The notes: generated from the sequence alone by a model not told the origin. A stretch of 64,000 nt of DNA from Virgisporangium aliadipatigenens (GCF_016863615.1 NZ_BOPF01000021.1:1-64000); one strand, 5' to 3'; positions 25,765 to 34,959 are shown, numbered from the stretch's first letter. A program made the numbers and translations.

Positions 25765-26493
25765 TCAGCTGGCGCGTGTGGCCCGCTGGTTGGCTGCCGC
25801 TGAGCGGTAGTCCCCGACGTCCTCCGGGCGGATCAGCCCGTCCTCGATGGCGCGTGCGAGGAGGGCGAATCTCGACGGGACGCTGCGGCCGACGCGGGCG
25901 TACTTGACTCTCGCGCGGTCGAGGTACTGCTTCACGGTGTCCTTGGTGATGGCGGTGCCGCTGCCGTCGGCCTTCTCCATGCGTCGGGCCACCGCCGCCA
26001 TGTCCATCCCCTGGAACCACAGCAGCAGCGCCTCGCGTTCCCTCCCGGAAAGCTGGGGGTCGGCGAGCATCCCACCGGCCAGCGACCGGGTCACGTACGG
26101 GCGGTCGGTCCCCACCGCGAGCAGCGTCGCCAGGCAGTGCTCGCGCGCCTCGTCCTTGGTCAGGTAGGCGCAGGCGCCCGCGTCGAGCGCCGCCTTCACC
26201 ATGGCCGGCCCGCCGTGTGCGGAGAAGACCACCACGCGGTGGCCGGCGTCGGCGAGCGGGCCGATGCGTTCCAGCATCAGCTCACGGTTGAGCTCCAGGT
26301 CGAGCAGGATCACGTCGACCGGCGTCGCGTCCGGTCCCACGAGAGCGTCGAGCGTCGCCGGCGTGGTGCCGGTCAGGACGATGTCGACGCGGTGGAGCGG
26401 GTCTGCCGCTGCCCAGGCACGGACACCGTCGATGACGACTTCGTGGTCGTCGACGACGGCTGCGCGGAGCGGCGCCACCGGGTCTGCACCCAC
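25765..26493 (-). CDS. LuxR-type response regulator
   Basis: 242 residues. The receiver domain has the acidic pair AVVDDHEVV, phosphoacceptor Asp65 in VILLDLELN, a switch position (VVFSAHGG) and Lys (AYLTKDEAR). The C-terminal LuxR-like HTH starts at LSGREREALLLWFQGMDMAAVARRM and continues KDTVKQYLDRARVKYARVG. It is the response partner of the two kinase-like genes upstream. GTG 26493 is chosen for spacing before the receiver; GTG 26475 is an alternative. The 5' end overlaps the preceding gene by 121 bases, unusually long. Confidence 0.85.
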   Translation of the reverse strand: MGADPVAPLRAAVVDDHEVVIDGVRAWAAADPLHRVDIVLTGTTPATLDALVGPDATPVDVILLDLELNRELMLERIGPLADAGHRVVVFSAHGGPAMVKAALDAGACAYLTKDEAREHCLATLLAVGTDRPYVTRSLAGGMLADPQLSGREREALLLWFQGMDMAAVARRMEKADGSGTAITKDTVKQYLDRARVKYARVGRSVPSRFALLARAIEDGLIRPEDVGDYRSAAANQRATRAS

Positions 26494-27635
26494 AGTTGAC
26501 CATCCTCCCGTTCGACGGACAGGCTGACGTCGGCGCCCGGCGGCGGGCCGACGACCCCGGGGGTGTCCCCGTCGGCGAGCACCGACACCGAGATGTCGTC
26601 CCCCGTGGACACCACCGTGACACGGGCGGTGCCGTGGGCCGCGGCGAGCACCTCGGTCGGCGCCTCGACCAGCGCCTGCCGCACCTCGGTGGGCAGGTCC
26701 CCGACGGCGCCGACCTGGTCCAGGGTGACCGCCGCGCCGCGCCGTTCGGCCACGTCGGCGGCGGCTCTCAGGTCGTGCAGCAGCGGATCGGGAACGTCGT
26801 CCGTCTCCGTCACCAACCGGCGCAGCCGGGCGGCGGCGATCGCGCAGCGGGCCCGCACCATCGGGTCGTCCGGGTCGAGCGCGCCCCCCGCGAGGCCGGC
26901 TAACAGATCCTCCGCGGCGGCGCGGGCGGTCGCGTAGCGGCGGCGGCGTTCGAGCCGGGTCTCCTCGGCGGCTATCCCTCGGGCCAGCACGCGGTCGCCG
27001 GCCTCGCGCGCGGCGGCCGCACGGCGCGCGGTCTCCGTGATCATGCGCGCCCCGAGGAGTGCGCCGAGTTGCAGCGAGGCCGTCCCGTACACGACGCCGA
27101 GCAGCATCGCCAGCTGGTAGCGGTCGGGGCCGGTGGAGGAGAGAAGAGCGGCGGTCGTGATGATCGCGTTCGCCGACAGGAACGCCACCGTCGCCTCGAC
27201 GTCGTGCCGCCACAGCACCAGCAGGCCCAGCCAGCCGACGGCGCCCCAGGCCCAGTTCGGCCACTCGAAGATGCCGCCGGAACCGGCGCTCAGGTGCAGC
27301 GCGGCCGTCCCGGCGAGCAGCACGGCGGTGCAGATCCACACGGCGAACGGCTCCAGCCGCCGCCCGCGCAGCAGCGCCACCGCGGCGACGACGCCGACGA
27401 CCGTGTACGCGCACCAGACGGCGAGCCCGAGCCCGGCCGGGTGCACCTTCTGCCAGGTGAGCAGCGCGGCCGGCAGGTCGTTGCCGAAGTGCCAGGTGCC
27501 CGCGATGGCCAGGGCGCCCCGCACGGCCCCCTTGTCGTAGATCTTCTTCGCCCGATCCGCCGCCGAGGAACGCAGGATCGGCACGGTGTCGATCCGTTCG
27601 CGTCTGCGCCGCCCGCGCGTTCGCCTGCGGCTCAC
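26373..27635 (-). CDS. Membrane histidine kinase-like protein, degenerate (no H-box)
   Basis: 420 residues. About six membrane helices occupy residues 45-230 (for example GLGLAVWCAYTVVGVVAAVALL and FAVWICTAVLLAGTAALHL), followed by a helical region and a C-terminal domain at the position of an HATPase. No His is found at the expected phosphoacceptor place (RRRYATARAAAEDLLAGLAGG). The N and G boxes are weak or absent (LVEAPTEVLAAAHGTARVTVV then DTPGVVGPPPGADV). Its GTGA overlaps the stop of the true kinase gene by 4 bases. The last roughly 40 residues are read through the response regulator start in another frame. It may act as a regulatory pseudokinase. Confidence 0.7.
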   Translation of the reverse strand: MSRRRTRGRRRRERIDTVPILRSSAADRAKKIYDKGAVRGALAIAGTWHFGNDLPAALLTWQKVHPAGLGLAVWCAYTVVGVVAAVALLRGRRLEPFAVWICTAVLLAGTAALHLSAGSGGIFEWPNWAWGAVGWLGLLVLWRHDVEATVAFLSANAIITTAALLSSTGPDRYQLAMLLGVVYGTASLQLGALLGARMITETARRAAAAREAGDRVLARGIAAEETRLERRRRYATARAAAEDLLAGLAGGALDPDDPMVRARCAIAAARLRRLVTETDDVPDPLLHDLRAAADVAERRGAAVTLDQVGAVGDLPTEVRQALVEAPTEVLAAAHGTARVTVVSTGDDISVSVLADGDTPGVVGPPPGADVSLSVEREDGQLWVQTRWRRSAQPSSTTTKSSSTVSVPGQRQTRSTASTSS

Positions 27636-28771
27636 GGCTTCCACAGCAGCTCCACCGTGGTGCCGCCGCCCGGCTTGGAACGGATGCCGGCCAGCCCGCC
27701 GACCTGCGCCAGCTGCCCCCGGATCGCCTCGCGCAGCCCGAACTTCTGCGGCGGCACGCGCGCCGGGTCGAAGCCCCGCCCGTTGTCGGTGATCCGCACC
27801 TGCACGCCGTCGGTGCCGATCCGTCCGATGTGGACGGTCGCGTCGGCGGTGCCGCTGTGGCGCACGACGTTCTCCAGTGCCTCGGCCGTGGCGGCGGCGA
27901 ACGCGTCCGCGACGGCCGACGGCACGGTGTGCGGGGCGCGCATCAGCCGCACGATGAGCGGCGGCTGGAAGCGTTCGACCGTGGCGGCGAGGCTCTCGTC
28001 GATGCGCACCGGCCGGGCGGGGGTGTCCGGCTCGGGTCCGGCGCGCAGCGTGGCCAGGTCGGCGGCGGCGCGTGTGCGTAGCGCTTCGACGGTGTCCGGC
28101 GCGAGACCGCCCACGGCCGCCATCGTCAACGTCGTCAGCGGCCCGTTGTGCAGCAGCCGCAGCTCGGCGCGTTCGGCCTCGCGGCGCACCAGCTCGACGG
28201 CGCCGGCCCGGGCGGTGGCGTGGTAGTCCTCCAGGGCCACGGTCGCGCCGGAGTCGGTGCGCCGCAGCACCCCCACCAGCGCCGCGGTGATGACGGTCTG
28301 CAGCACCAGCGTGAACCCGTGGATCAGCCCGCCGCCGGCGGTCTGGGAAAGTTGCCCGCCGGCAACGAAGCACGCGGCGACGGCCAGTCCCGCGGGCACG
28401 GTGGCCGCGGGGCGGCCGACGAGCTGCGCGCAGATCACGGCGACGCTGGCGACGTTGGCCAACCAGCCCGCACCGGCCGGCTGCGCCACCGCGGGCACGA
28501 ACGTCGCCGCCCCGAGCACCAACAGTCCCGCCACCACCAGGTCGGCGAGGGCGTACCGGACCCGCAGCCCGTCCCGGTACACCGCCGACACATAGAGAAC
28601 ACTCCATGCGACGTACCCGATGAGCAGGCCGGCCAGCGGAACGGCCCGCACCGGGCCGCCCACTCCCAGGGCAGCGGCGATCGCCACGACCACGGTCGCC
28701 GACAGTCGCAACACGATGGCGACCCGAGACAGCGTGGTACGCAGCGGCTGGGCGGCGGACTGGATCGACAC
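27632..28771 (-). CDS. Membrane sensor histidine kinase
   Basis: About 379 residues. Several membrane helices occupy the N-terminal half (AIVLRLSATVVVAIAAALGVG, LAGLLIGYVAWSVLYV, ALADLVVAGLLVLGAATFV, and others). The DHp-like segment is AELRLLHNGPLTTLTMAAVGGL with predicted phosphoacceptor His208. The HATPase domain has N box EALENVVRHSGTA, G1 ITDNGRGFDPARV and G2 KFGLREAIRGQL, LRSKPGGGTTVE-like ending. This resembles NarX/DesK-type kinases paired with LuxR regulators. The start is unsure: GTG 28771, or TTG 28783. It is first in a three-gene minus-strand operon. Confidence 0.82.
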   Translation of the reverse strand: MSIQSAAQPLRTTLSRVAIVLRLSATVVVAIAAALGVGGPVRAVPLAGLLIGYVAWSVLYVSAVYRDGLRVRYALADLVVAGLLVLGAATFVPAVAQPAGAGWLANVASVAVICAQLVGRPAATVPAGLAVAACFVAGGQLSQTAGGGLIHGFTLVLQTVITAALVGVLRRTDSGATVALEDYHATARAGAVELVRREAERAELRLLHNGPLTTLTMAAVGGLAPDTVEALRTRAAADLATLRAGPEPDTPARPVRIDESLAATVERFQPPLIVRLMRAPHTVPSAVADAFAAATAEALENVVRHSGTADATVHIGRIGTDGVQVRITDNGRGFDPARVPPQKFGLREAIRGQLAQVGGLAGIRSKPGGGTTVELLWKP

Positions 28772-28849
28772 GGTACCCAGCAACTTACGGCGTGAAAGTG
28801 ATCAATGGGGGTTGGATCACCTACCCGGCGGGAAAGACTGGCCCGAAGG

Positions 28850-29455
28850 ATGGTGATTCGGTTGTCTGACTGGATATCGAGCGTCATCGACGCGCTCGGT
28901 CCGGCCGGTGTCGGCGTACTCGTGGCCCTGGAGAACATCATCCCGCCGATCCCGTCGGAACTGGTGCTCCCGCTCGGCGGCTTCCGCGCGCGCGAGGGAA
29001 CGATGAACGTCTTCCTCGTCTGGCTCTGCGCCACCGTCGGCGCCTACGTCGGCGCGCTGGCCCTGTACTGGCTCGGCGCGTGGCTCGGCTACGACCGCGT
29101 CTACTGCCTCGCCGGGCACAAGCGGTTCATCCTGGCCAGCCAGAAGGACATCGAGCGGGGCTCGGCGCTGTTCGACAGGTACGGCAGCTGGGTCATCGCG
29201 CTCGGCCGCTGCGTGCCGGTGGTGCGCAGCATCGTGTCGCTGCCGGCGGGGATGCGCCGCATGCCGATGGTGCGGTTCAGCGTGCTGACGCTGAGCGGCA
29301 CCGCCGTGTGGAACGCGGCGTTCATCGGGGCCGGCTGGGCGCTGGCCGAACGGTGGAAGCAGGTCGACCACTACATGGGACCGGTGAGCCTGGTCGTGGT
29401 GGGCTTTCTCCTGGTGGGAGCGGGCGTTCTGGCCTGGCGACGCCGGCACGACTGA
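28850..29455 (+). CDS. DedA family membrane protein
   Basis: 201 residues. DedA (SNARE-associated/VTT) proteins are flippases or transporters for undecaprenyl-phosphate or phospholipids and affect membrane homeostasis. Typical features are ALENIIPPIPSELVLPLGGF near the N-terminus, WLCATVGAYVGALALYWLGAWLGYDRV, the conserved FDRYGSWVIALGRCVPVVRSIVSLPAGM, and two further helices. GAAGG lies immediately before the ATG, so a slightly later GTG (28853) or TTG (28861) is also possible. It is divergent from the sensor kinase. Confidence 0.9.
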   Translation: MVIRLSDWISSVIDALGPAGVGVLVALENIIPPIPSELVLPLGGFRAREGTMNVFLVWLCATVGAYVGALALYWLGAWLGYDRVYCLAGHKRFILASQKDIERGSALFDRYGSWVIALGRCVPVVRSIVSLPAGMRRMPMVRFSVLTLSGTAVWNAAFIGAGWALAERWKQVDHYMGPVSLVVVGFLLVGAGVLAWRRRHD

Positions 29456-29537
29456 GGCGGGAGTGAACTGCGGGCAACCGGCGCGCGTAAAAGTCTTCGG
29501 GTCCGGGTAAAGCGGTCCCACGCCGCTGGAGGTGCCC

Positions 29538-29810
29538 ATGCTGAGCGAACGCGACCGTCAGGTCCTCACCCAACTCGAGATCATGCTGACGGCCTCCGAC
29601 CCGCGGTTCGTCGACGCCCTGCGCAGCGGCAAGCCGCGGCCACCCCGCGAGTACAACCGGCTCGGGACGATTCTGCTGATCATCGCCGGGCTGGCCGCGT
29701 TCACCGGAATCATCCTGTCGAAAGGACACCCGGCGGCGGTCGTCGCGCTCCTCGCGGTCTGCCTGAGCGCGGTCGTGCGTTTCGTCCAGCGCCGCTTCGA
29801 CAAAGCCTGA
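29538..29810 (+). CDS. DUF3040 family small membrane protein
   Basis: 90 residues. MLSERDRQVLTQLEIMLTASDPRF matches the DUF3040 N-terminus (LSE..R.L..IE..L...DP.F). Two hydrophobic helices follow (LGTILLIIAGLAAFTGIILS and AVVALLAVCLSAVVRFV). ATG 29538 has GGAGG 5 bases upstream; GTG 29532 falls on that site. Role unknown. Confidence 0.8.
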   Translation: MLSERDRQVLTQLEIMLTASDPRFVDALRSGKPRPPREYNRLGTILLIIAGLAAFTGIILSKGHPAAVVALLAVCLSAVVRFVQRRFDKA

Positions 29811-29825
29811 TCGAGGCCGCCGGTT

Positions 29826-29999
29826 CTACCCTGCCGCTTCCGCGGAGGTCCGCCGCTCGATCGCCGGATCGCGGCGCTCGGTGCGCCGCTCGGACTCCGC
29901 CAGCAGCGCCTCGGCCTGCGCCTCCGGGTCGTCGCTGGAGACGGCGAGCTCCTCCGGGAGCAGGTGTCGGGCGCGGCTGGCAGCGAGATCATCCGTCAT
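29826..29999 (-). CDS. Small hydrophilic protein, 57 residues
   Basis: MTDDLAASRARHLLPEELAV, then SSDDPEAQAEALLAESERRT and ERRDPAIERRTSAEAAG. A charged, helical, soluble peptide conserved in style with small actinobacterial proteins carrying a HLLPEEL...SDDPEAQAEALL segment. It lies 15 bases from the DUF3040 stop (convergent) and 36 bases downstream of the ABC permease stop. Function unknown. Confidence 0.6.
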   Translation of the reverse strand: MTDDLAASRARHLLPEELAVSSDDPEAQAEALLAESERRTERRDPAIERRTSAEAAG

Positions 30000-30035
30000 G
30001 CGAGCTCTCTTACCCACCGCGCCCGAGCCACTCAC

Positions 30036-31106
30036 CTATCCGCGGGAACGCCACGCAGTGAGCAACGACGTCCGTCCGTTGGTGCGCAGCAGCGACCCCT
30101 CGTAGAGCCGCGCCCCGACCGCCAGGCACGCCGCACAGCTCGCCACCAGCACAACCAGCGCCAGCACCGGCTCCCACACGGCCGCGTCCCCGAAGAACAG
30201 CCGCAGCGGCATCGCCATCGGCGCCGAGAACGGGAAGTACGACAGGACCGTCATCGCCGTCTGGTTGTCGTTCAGGAAGATGACGCCGAAGAACGGCAGC
30301 AGCACGCACATCTGCACCGGCATCGTGGTCTGCCCGATGTCCTCGGTGCGGCTGACCAGCGAGCCGGCCACCGCCCACAGCGACGCCAACAGCGTGAACC
30401 CGACGATGAAGAACGGCACGAACCAGCCCAGCGCCGGCGCCAGCATCGTGATGACCGCGCTGTCGCCGGTGAGGTTCATGCCGACGAACGCCACCAGCGC
30501 CAGCACCGCGATCTGCCCCATCGCCAGAATCCCGCAGCCCAGCACCTTGCCGGCGAGCAACGCCCGCACCGGCACGGCCGCCACGAGGATCTCCACGATG
30601 CGGGTCTGCTTCTCCTCGGTGACGCTCATCGCGATCTGCGCACCGAAGCCGACCGCCGTGAAGAAGAAGATCATCCCGAATGCCGTCGTCACGAGGACGC
30701 GCACGACCGAGTCGATCGCCTCCGGGTCGAGCAGCCTCGTCCCCGGCTGCACCGACAGCGCGGAGACGATGTCGCCCGGCACGTCGTCCATGGCCAGCAC
30801 CTCGGGCTTGCCGTTCGTGGTGACGACGGCACCGTCGACGGCACCGTCGCGCACCAGCTTCTCGGCGGCCGCGTCGTCGGCGACCACCCGCACGTCCAGG
30901 CCGGCGTCGCGCAACTGCTGCACGGCCGGGTTCGAACCGGCGACGGCCACCTCGTCCGGGCTGCCGGCGAAGATGGCCGGCAGCACGGTGATGGCGACCG
31001 TGAAGAACAGGAAGAAGAGCGTTCCGTAGAGGAACGTCTTGTCGCGCAGGCGGACCTGGATCTCGCGCGCCGCGACCAGCTTGGTGGTGGTCCAGAACGA
31101 CGTCAT
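30036..31106 (-). CDS. ABC-2 type transporter permease (NatB-like)
   Basis: 356 residues. An N-terminal membrane helix (FLYGTLFFLFFTVAITVLPAIFA) is followed by a large extracytoplasmic loop (about residues 45-170), then five or six helices, including FGMIFFFTAVGFGAQIAMSVTEEKQTRIVEILVA, the conserved cytoplasmic coupling segment of ABC-2 exporters. Its ATG overlaps the ATPase stop by 4 bases, so the two genes encode one exporter, possibly for Na+ or a lipophilic compound. The substrate is not evident. Confidence 0.9.
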   Translation of the reverse strand: MTSFWTTTKLVAAREIQVRLRDKTFLYGTLFFLFFTVAITVLPAIFAGSPDEVAVAGSNPAVQQLRDAGLDVRVVADDAAAEKLVRDGAVDGAVVTTNGKPEVLAMDDVPGDIVSALSVQPGTRLLDPEAIDSVVRVLVTTAFGMIFFFTAVGFGAQIAMSVTEEKQTRIVEILVAAVPVRALLAGKVLGCGILAMGQIAVLALVAFVGMNLTGDSAVITMLAPALGWFVPFFIVGFTLLASLWAVAGSLVSRTEDIGQTTMPVQMCVLLPFFGVIFLNDNQTAMTVLSYFPFSAPMAMPLRLFFGDAAVWEPVLALVVLVASCAACLAVGARLYEGSLLRTNGRTSLLTAWRSRG

Positions 31107-31987
31107 CGGATGACCTCCCGGAAGATCTCGGCCAGCGAGGGAACGATCGGCGTGAAGGCGCGCACCGGCCCGCGCGTCATCGCCTCGCGCAGCACCACCT
31201 GGTCCGCCTCCGGGTCGGCGAGTTCGATGACGGCCCGGTCCCCGTCGAGTTCCACGATCGTCACGCCCGGAACGTCACGCAGCCATCCGGCGTCCGTTCC
31301 CAGCAGCACCTCGATGCGCGGCAGCGTGTACTTGGCGCGCAGTTCGGAGCCGCTGCCCGCGGCGCGGATCTGCCCGGCGGCGATCACGACGAGGTCGTCG
31401 CAGAGCCGTTCGACCAGGTCCAACTGGTGGCTGGAGAAGAGCACCGGCACGCCGTCGGCGGCCCGTTCGCGCAGCACCGCCACGATCACGTCGACCGCCA
31501 GCGGGTCCAACCCGGAGAACGGCTCGTCGAGGATCAGCGCCACCGGGTCGTGCACCAGGGCGGCGGCGATCTGCGCCCGCTGCTGGTTGCCCAGCGACAG
31601 CGTGTCCAGTTTGGCGTCGGCCTTCTCGGCCAGCCCCACCTGCTCCAGCAGCGCGTCGGCGTTGCGCCGGGCCGCGCCGGCGTCCAATCCGTGCAGCCGC
31701 CCCAGGTAGACGAGCTGGTCGCGCACCTTCATCTTCGGGTACAGCCCGCGTTCCTCCGGCATGTAGCCGAACGCGCGCCGGGTCGCCGAATCCAGCGGCC
31801 CGTCCTTCCAGGTGACCGTTCCCGCGTCCGCCGCCAGCACGCCGAGAATGATCCGCATCGACGTCGTCTTGCCCGCGCCGTTCGCCCCGACGAACCCCGT
31901 GATCCGGCCCGGCGCGACGTCGAAGCTGACGTCGTCGAGCACCAGGGTGCCGTCGAACGAGCGGCGCACCGCCTCTACCCGCAACAT
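31103..31987 (-). CDS. ABC transporter ATP-binding protein (NatA-like)
   Basis: 294 residues. Walker A GANGAGKTTS, Q loop RAFGYMPEERGLYP, signature LSLGNQQRAQIAAAL, Walker B ALILDEPFSGLDP and switch His (LFSSHQLDLVE). A C-terminal DUF4162-like extension of about 80 residues follows, as in NatA-type exporters. ATG 31987 has GAAGGC upstream. It is co-transcribed with the permease. Confidence 0.92.
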   Translation of the reverse strand: MLRVEAVRRSFDGTLVLDDVSFDVAPGRITGFVGANGAGKTTSMRIILGVLAADAGTVTWKDGPLDSATRRAFGYMPEERGLYPKMKVRDQLVYLGRLHGLDAGAARRNADALLEQVGLAEKADAKLDTLSLGNQQRAQIAAALVHDPVALILDEPFSGLDPLAVDVIVAVLRERAADGVPVLFSSHQLDLVERLCDDLVVIAAGQIRAAGSGSELRAKYTLPRIEVLLGTDAGWLRDVPGVTIVELDGDRAVIELADPEADQVVLREAMTRGPVRAFTPIVPSLAEIFREVIR

Positions 31988-32048
31988 GCCTTCGACGCTA
32001 GATCCACCGGCGGTCGGGAGCATCCGGCGGCGGACGGAGCCGCTCGGG

Positions 32049-32750
32049 TCAGCCCTGCGACGGAGCGTGCGGCGATCCGGGCGTGACCACGCCGTGCTCG
32101 TAGGCGAAGACCACCGCCTGGGTGCGGTCGCGCAGGCCGAGCTTGGTCAGCACCCGCGACACGTGCGTCTTCACCGTCGCCTCGCCGAGGAACATGCGTT
32201 CGGCGATCTCGGCGTTGGAGCTGCCGCCGGCGACGAGGACCAGCACCTCCCGCTCCCGTTCGGTCAGCGAGGAGAGCCGCTGGCGCGCGGGCCCGACCGG
32301 CGTCGCCTTCGGCAGCACTCCAGGCGCCAGCGCGAACGTCGCGATGACCCGCCGCGTCAGCTCCGGCGCCAGCAGCGCGTCGCCCCTGGCCAGGATGCGT
32401 ACCGCGTCGATCAGGCCCTCCGGGGTGCCGTTCTTGAGCAGGAAGCCGCTCGCCCCGGCCTGCAGCGCCGCGAACAGGTAGTCGTCCCGGTCGAACGTCG
32501 TCAGGATGAGCACCGCGGGGCCGCCCGCCGCCGAGCCCGCCACGATCCGGCGGGTCGCCTCCAGTCCGTCCATCCGCGGCATCTCGACGTCCATCAGCAC
32601 CACGTCGGGCCGTTCGCGCGCGGCCAGCGCCACCGCCTCGGCGCCGTCGGCCGCCTCGGCCACCACGGCGATGTCGTCCTCCGTCTCCAGGATGACCCGG
32701 AAGCCGGCCCGTACGAGCTGCTGGTCGTCGACGAGCAAGACCTTGATCAC
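32049..32750 (-). CDS. NarL/LuxR-family response regulator
   Basis: 233 residues. Receiver LLVDDQQLVRAGF, phosphoacceptor Asp54 in VVLMDVEMPRMDG, LILTTFDRDDY and FLLKNGTPE. The C-terminal LuxR HTH is LSSLTEREREVLVLVAGGSSNAEIAERMFLGEATVKTHVSRVLTKLGLRDRTQAVVFAYE. Its start overlaps the kinase stop by 4 bases. It lies just upstream of the ABC exporter on the same strand with a 61-base gap, so the two-component pair may control that exporter. Confidence 0.93.
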   Translation of the reverse strand: MIKVLLVDDQQLVRAGFRVILETEDDIAVVAEAADGAEAVALAARERPDVVLMDVEMPRMDGLEATRRIVAGSAAGGPAVLILTTFDRDDYLFAALQAGASGFLLKNGTPEGLIDAVRILARGDALLAPELTRRVIATFALAPGVLPKATPVGPARQRLSSLTEREREVLVLVAGGSSNAEIAERMFLGEATVKTHVSRVLTKLGLRDRTQAVVFAYEHGVVTPGSPHAPSQG

Positions 32751-34042
32751 GCGACGACCGCCCCGCTGTCCGCCATCGGCTCGCGCGGCATCGGCACATC
32801 CAGCTTTGTCAGGGGGAACGTCGCCCGCACGCGAAAACCGCCCTCCTTACGCGGCCCGGCTTCCAGCATCCCGTCGTGGGCCGACACGCGCTCGCGCATG
32901 CCGATCAGGCCCAACCCGCCGGACGCGCCCGCCCGGCCGCCCGTGCCGTCGTCGGCCACGTCGACCTCCACCTCCCGCTGCAGGTAGCGCACCCGCACGT
33001 CGACCGAACGGGCCTTCGCGTGCTTGATCGTGTTCGTCAGCGACTCCTGCACCACCCGGTACACGGCCAACGAGACGGAGTCCGGCAGGCTCACGGGCGT
33101 TCCATGGACGGATGAACGCACGTCGAGCCCGGCGTCCCGCGCGGCCTGCAGCAGGTCATCCACGTGGGCGACATCGTGGCCCGCGGCGTCCACCGGCGCG
33201 GTCCCGTCCGTCTGACGGAGGACGCCGAGCATCCGGCGCAGCTCGTCGACGGCCGTGCGGGCGGCCTGCTCGACGGCGGACAGCGCGGTGCGCGCCTTCA
33301 CCGGGTCCCGCTCCATGACCCGCCGGCACGCCCCCGCCTGAACGCCCATCACAGACACGTGGTGCGCCACCACGTCGTGCAGCTCCCGCGCGATCCGCAC
33401 CCGCTCCTGGATCACCGCCCGCTCGGTGTGCGCCTCCTGCGACCGCCGCAGCTCCTCGGCCTGCCGCTTCACCTCGTGCTCCCGGTGCGCGGCCGTCCAG
33501 GCCAGGTTGCCGAAGAAGTACGCGCTCCCGAAGAACATGGCGTTGAACAGGACCGTGCTGACGATCGCCGCGAGCACCGGCGGCAGCGGCCCGATCGCGT
33601 CGGGGAAGTGCTGCTCCTGCGCGTCCATCGCGTTCACGGCGATCGAGGTGCCCAGATAGGCGAACATCACCACGATGACGGCGATCCGCAGCCGGTTGGC
33701 GACCCGCCGGTTCCGCCCCCACGCCCCGAGCGTGTACAGCGCACAGAACAGGGCCGCCGAACTGGCGATCCCGTCCTGGCTCGACCGTAGCTGGCTCACG
33801 ATGAACAGCACCGACACCACCGCCAACACCGTCGCCGGCCACCGGCGCCGCACCACCAGCGGCAGCGCTACAGCGGCCGACCAGGCCAGCGCCTCGGCCC
33901 AACTCGGCGGCGGCCCCAGCGGGAACGACCCGATGCTGTTGTTGAGGGTGACGCCGATCAGCGACCAGCCGACGAGGAGAAGTCCCAGGTAGATGTCGTG
34001 CAGCCGTTCGACCTGGGTCGGTCCGGGGCGCTGCCAGTCCAT
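32747..34042 (-). CDS. DesK-type sensor histidine kinase
   Basis: 431 residues. Four to six membrane helices in the first 175 residues. A coiled DHp region has IARELHDVVAHHVSVMGVQAG with His222 as phosphoacceptor (HisKA_3 type). HATPase: RVVQESLTNTIKHAKA (N box), VDVADDGTGG (G1), GGLGLIGMRERV (G2). ATG 34042 has GGGGAGG 5 bases upstream. It is paired by 4-base overlap with the NarL-type regulator. Confidence 0.92.
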   Translation of the reverse strand: MDWQRPGPTQVERLHDIYLGLLLVGWSLIGVTLNNSIGSFPLGPPPSWAEALAWSAAVALPLVVRRRWPATVLAVVSVLFIVSQLRSSQDGIASSAALFCALYTLGAWGRNRRVANRLRIAVIVVMFAYLGTSIAVNAMDAQEQHFPDAIGPLPPVLAAIVSTVLFNAMFFGSAYFFGNLAWTAAHREHEVKRQAEELRRSQEAHTERAVIQERVRIARELHDVVAHHVSVMGVQAGACRRVMERDPVKARTALSAVEQAARTAVDELRRMLGVLRQTDGTAPVDAAGHDVAHVDDLLQAARDAGLDVRSSVHGTPVSLPDSVSLAVYRVVQESLTNTIKHAKARSVDVRVRYLQREVEVDVADDGTGGRAGASGGLGLIGMRERVSAHDGMLEAGPRKEGGFRVRATFPLTKLDVPMPREPMADSGAVVA

Positions 34043-34111
34043 CGAACCTCCCCAGGGTCGGCGCATGTGCGGCTCGACCGTATCCGACCTGCGTCGTTTA
34101 TCGTCTGGCCG

Positions 34112-34876
34112 GTGGCCGAAACCTTGACGATCGACTGCGGGGGCGGGGGCATCAAGGCGTCCGTGCTGGACGCCGACGGTGCGATGCTCGCCGACCCGAT
34201 ACGCGTCCCGACGCCGTACCCGCTGTCGACGTCGCTGTTCATCGAGACGCTGCTCGCCCTCGCCCGGCGGCTGCCCCCGGCGGCCAGGGTGACGGTGGGC
34301 GTTCCCGGCATGATCAGGCACGGCGTGGTGGTGCACACGCCGCACTACATAACGGTCAGCGGGCCGCGTTCCCGGGTCGACCCCGAACTGCGCGACCAGT
34401 GGACCGGCTTCCATCTCGAGAAGGCGCTGGCGGTGGCGTTCGGGCTGCCGACGCTCGTGCTGAACGACGCCGAGGTGCACGGCGCCGACCTCGTCCAGGG
34501 CGCCGGCCTGGAACTCGTGCTCACGCTCGGCACCGGGCTCGGGTGTGCGATGTTCGACCACGGGGTGCTGGCGCCGCATCTGGAGTTCTCGCGGGCGCCG
34601 ATGCGCTGGGGACAGACGTACGACACCTACATCGGCGAGATCGAACGCCGGCGCCTCGGCGTGCGGCTGTGGTCGCGGCGGATGGTGCGGGTCGTGGAGA
34701 GCCTGCGTCCGGTCTTCCTGTGGGACCGGCTGTACATCGGGGGCGGCAACGCGCAGCTCATCCGTGCGGAGGCACGCGCCAAGATGGGGCCGGACGTGGT
34801 GTTCGCGCTGAACGCGGCCGGGATCCGCGGCGGCGGCAAGGCCTGGAACCTGGTCGGCGTCCGCGGCCAGCCCTAG
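34112..34876 (+). CDS. ROK-family sugar kinase, polyphosphate glucokinase-like
   Basis: 254 residues. The ATP/phosphate loop TIDCGGGGIKASVLD is near the N-terminus, VTVGVPGMIRHG follows, the catalytic region is TLVLNDAEVHGADL (base Asp), TLGTGLGCAMFDHGVLAPHLEFSRAP, and RLYIGGGNAQLI-like C-terminal sequence is present. It lacks the ROK zinc Cys cluster, as do actinobacterial polyphosphate glucokinases. Whether it uses polyphosphate or ATP, and glucose or another sugar, is not shown. It starts at GTG 34112, divergent from the sensor kinase. Confidence 0.8.
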   Translation: MAETLTIDCGGGGIKASVLDADGAMLADPIRVPTPYPLSTSLFIETLLALARRLPPAARVTVGVPGMIRHGVVVHTPHYITVSGPRSRVDPELRDQWTGFHLEKALAVAFGLPTLVLNDAEVHGADLVQGAGLELVLTLGTGLGCAMFDHGVLAPHLEFSRAPMRWGQTYDTYIGEIERRRLGVRLWSRRMVRVVESLRPVFLWDRLYIGGGNAQLIRAEARAKMGPDVVFALNAAGIRGGGKAWNLVGVRGQP

Positions 34877-34959
34877 CGCGCCACGTGTCACCCGGAGCCG
34901 GCCGGCTTGCTCCCGACCGCCGCCTCGCGGCCCTGTTCCCACGGTGTGGAAGCTGTCGC

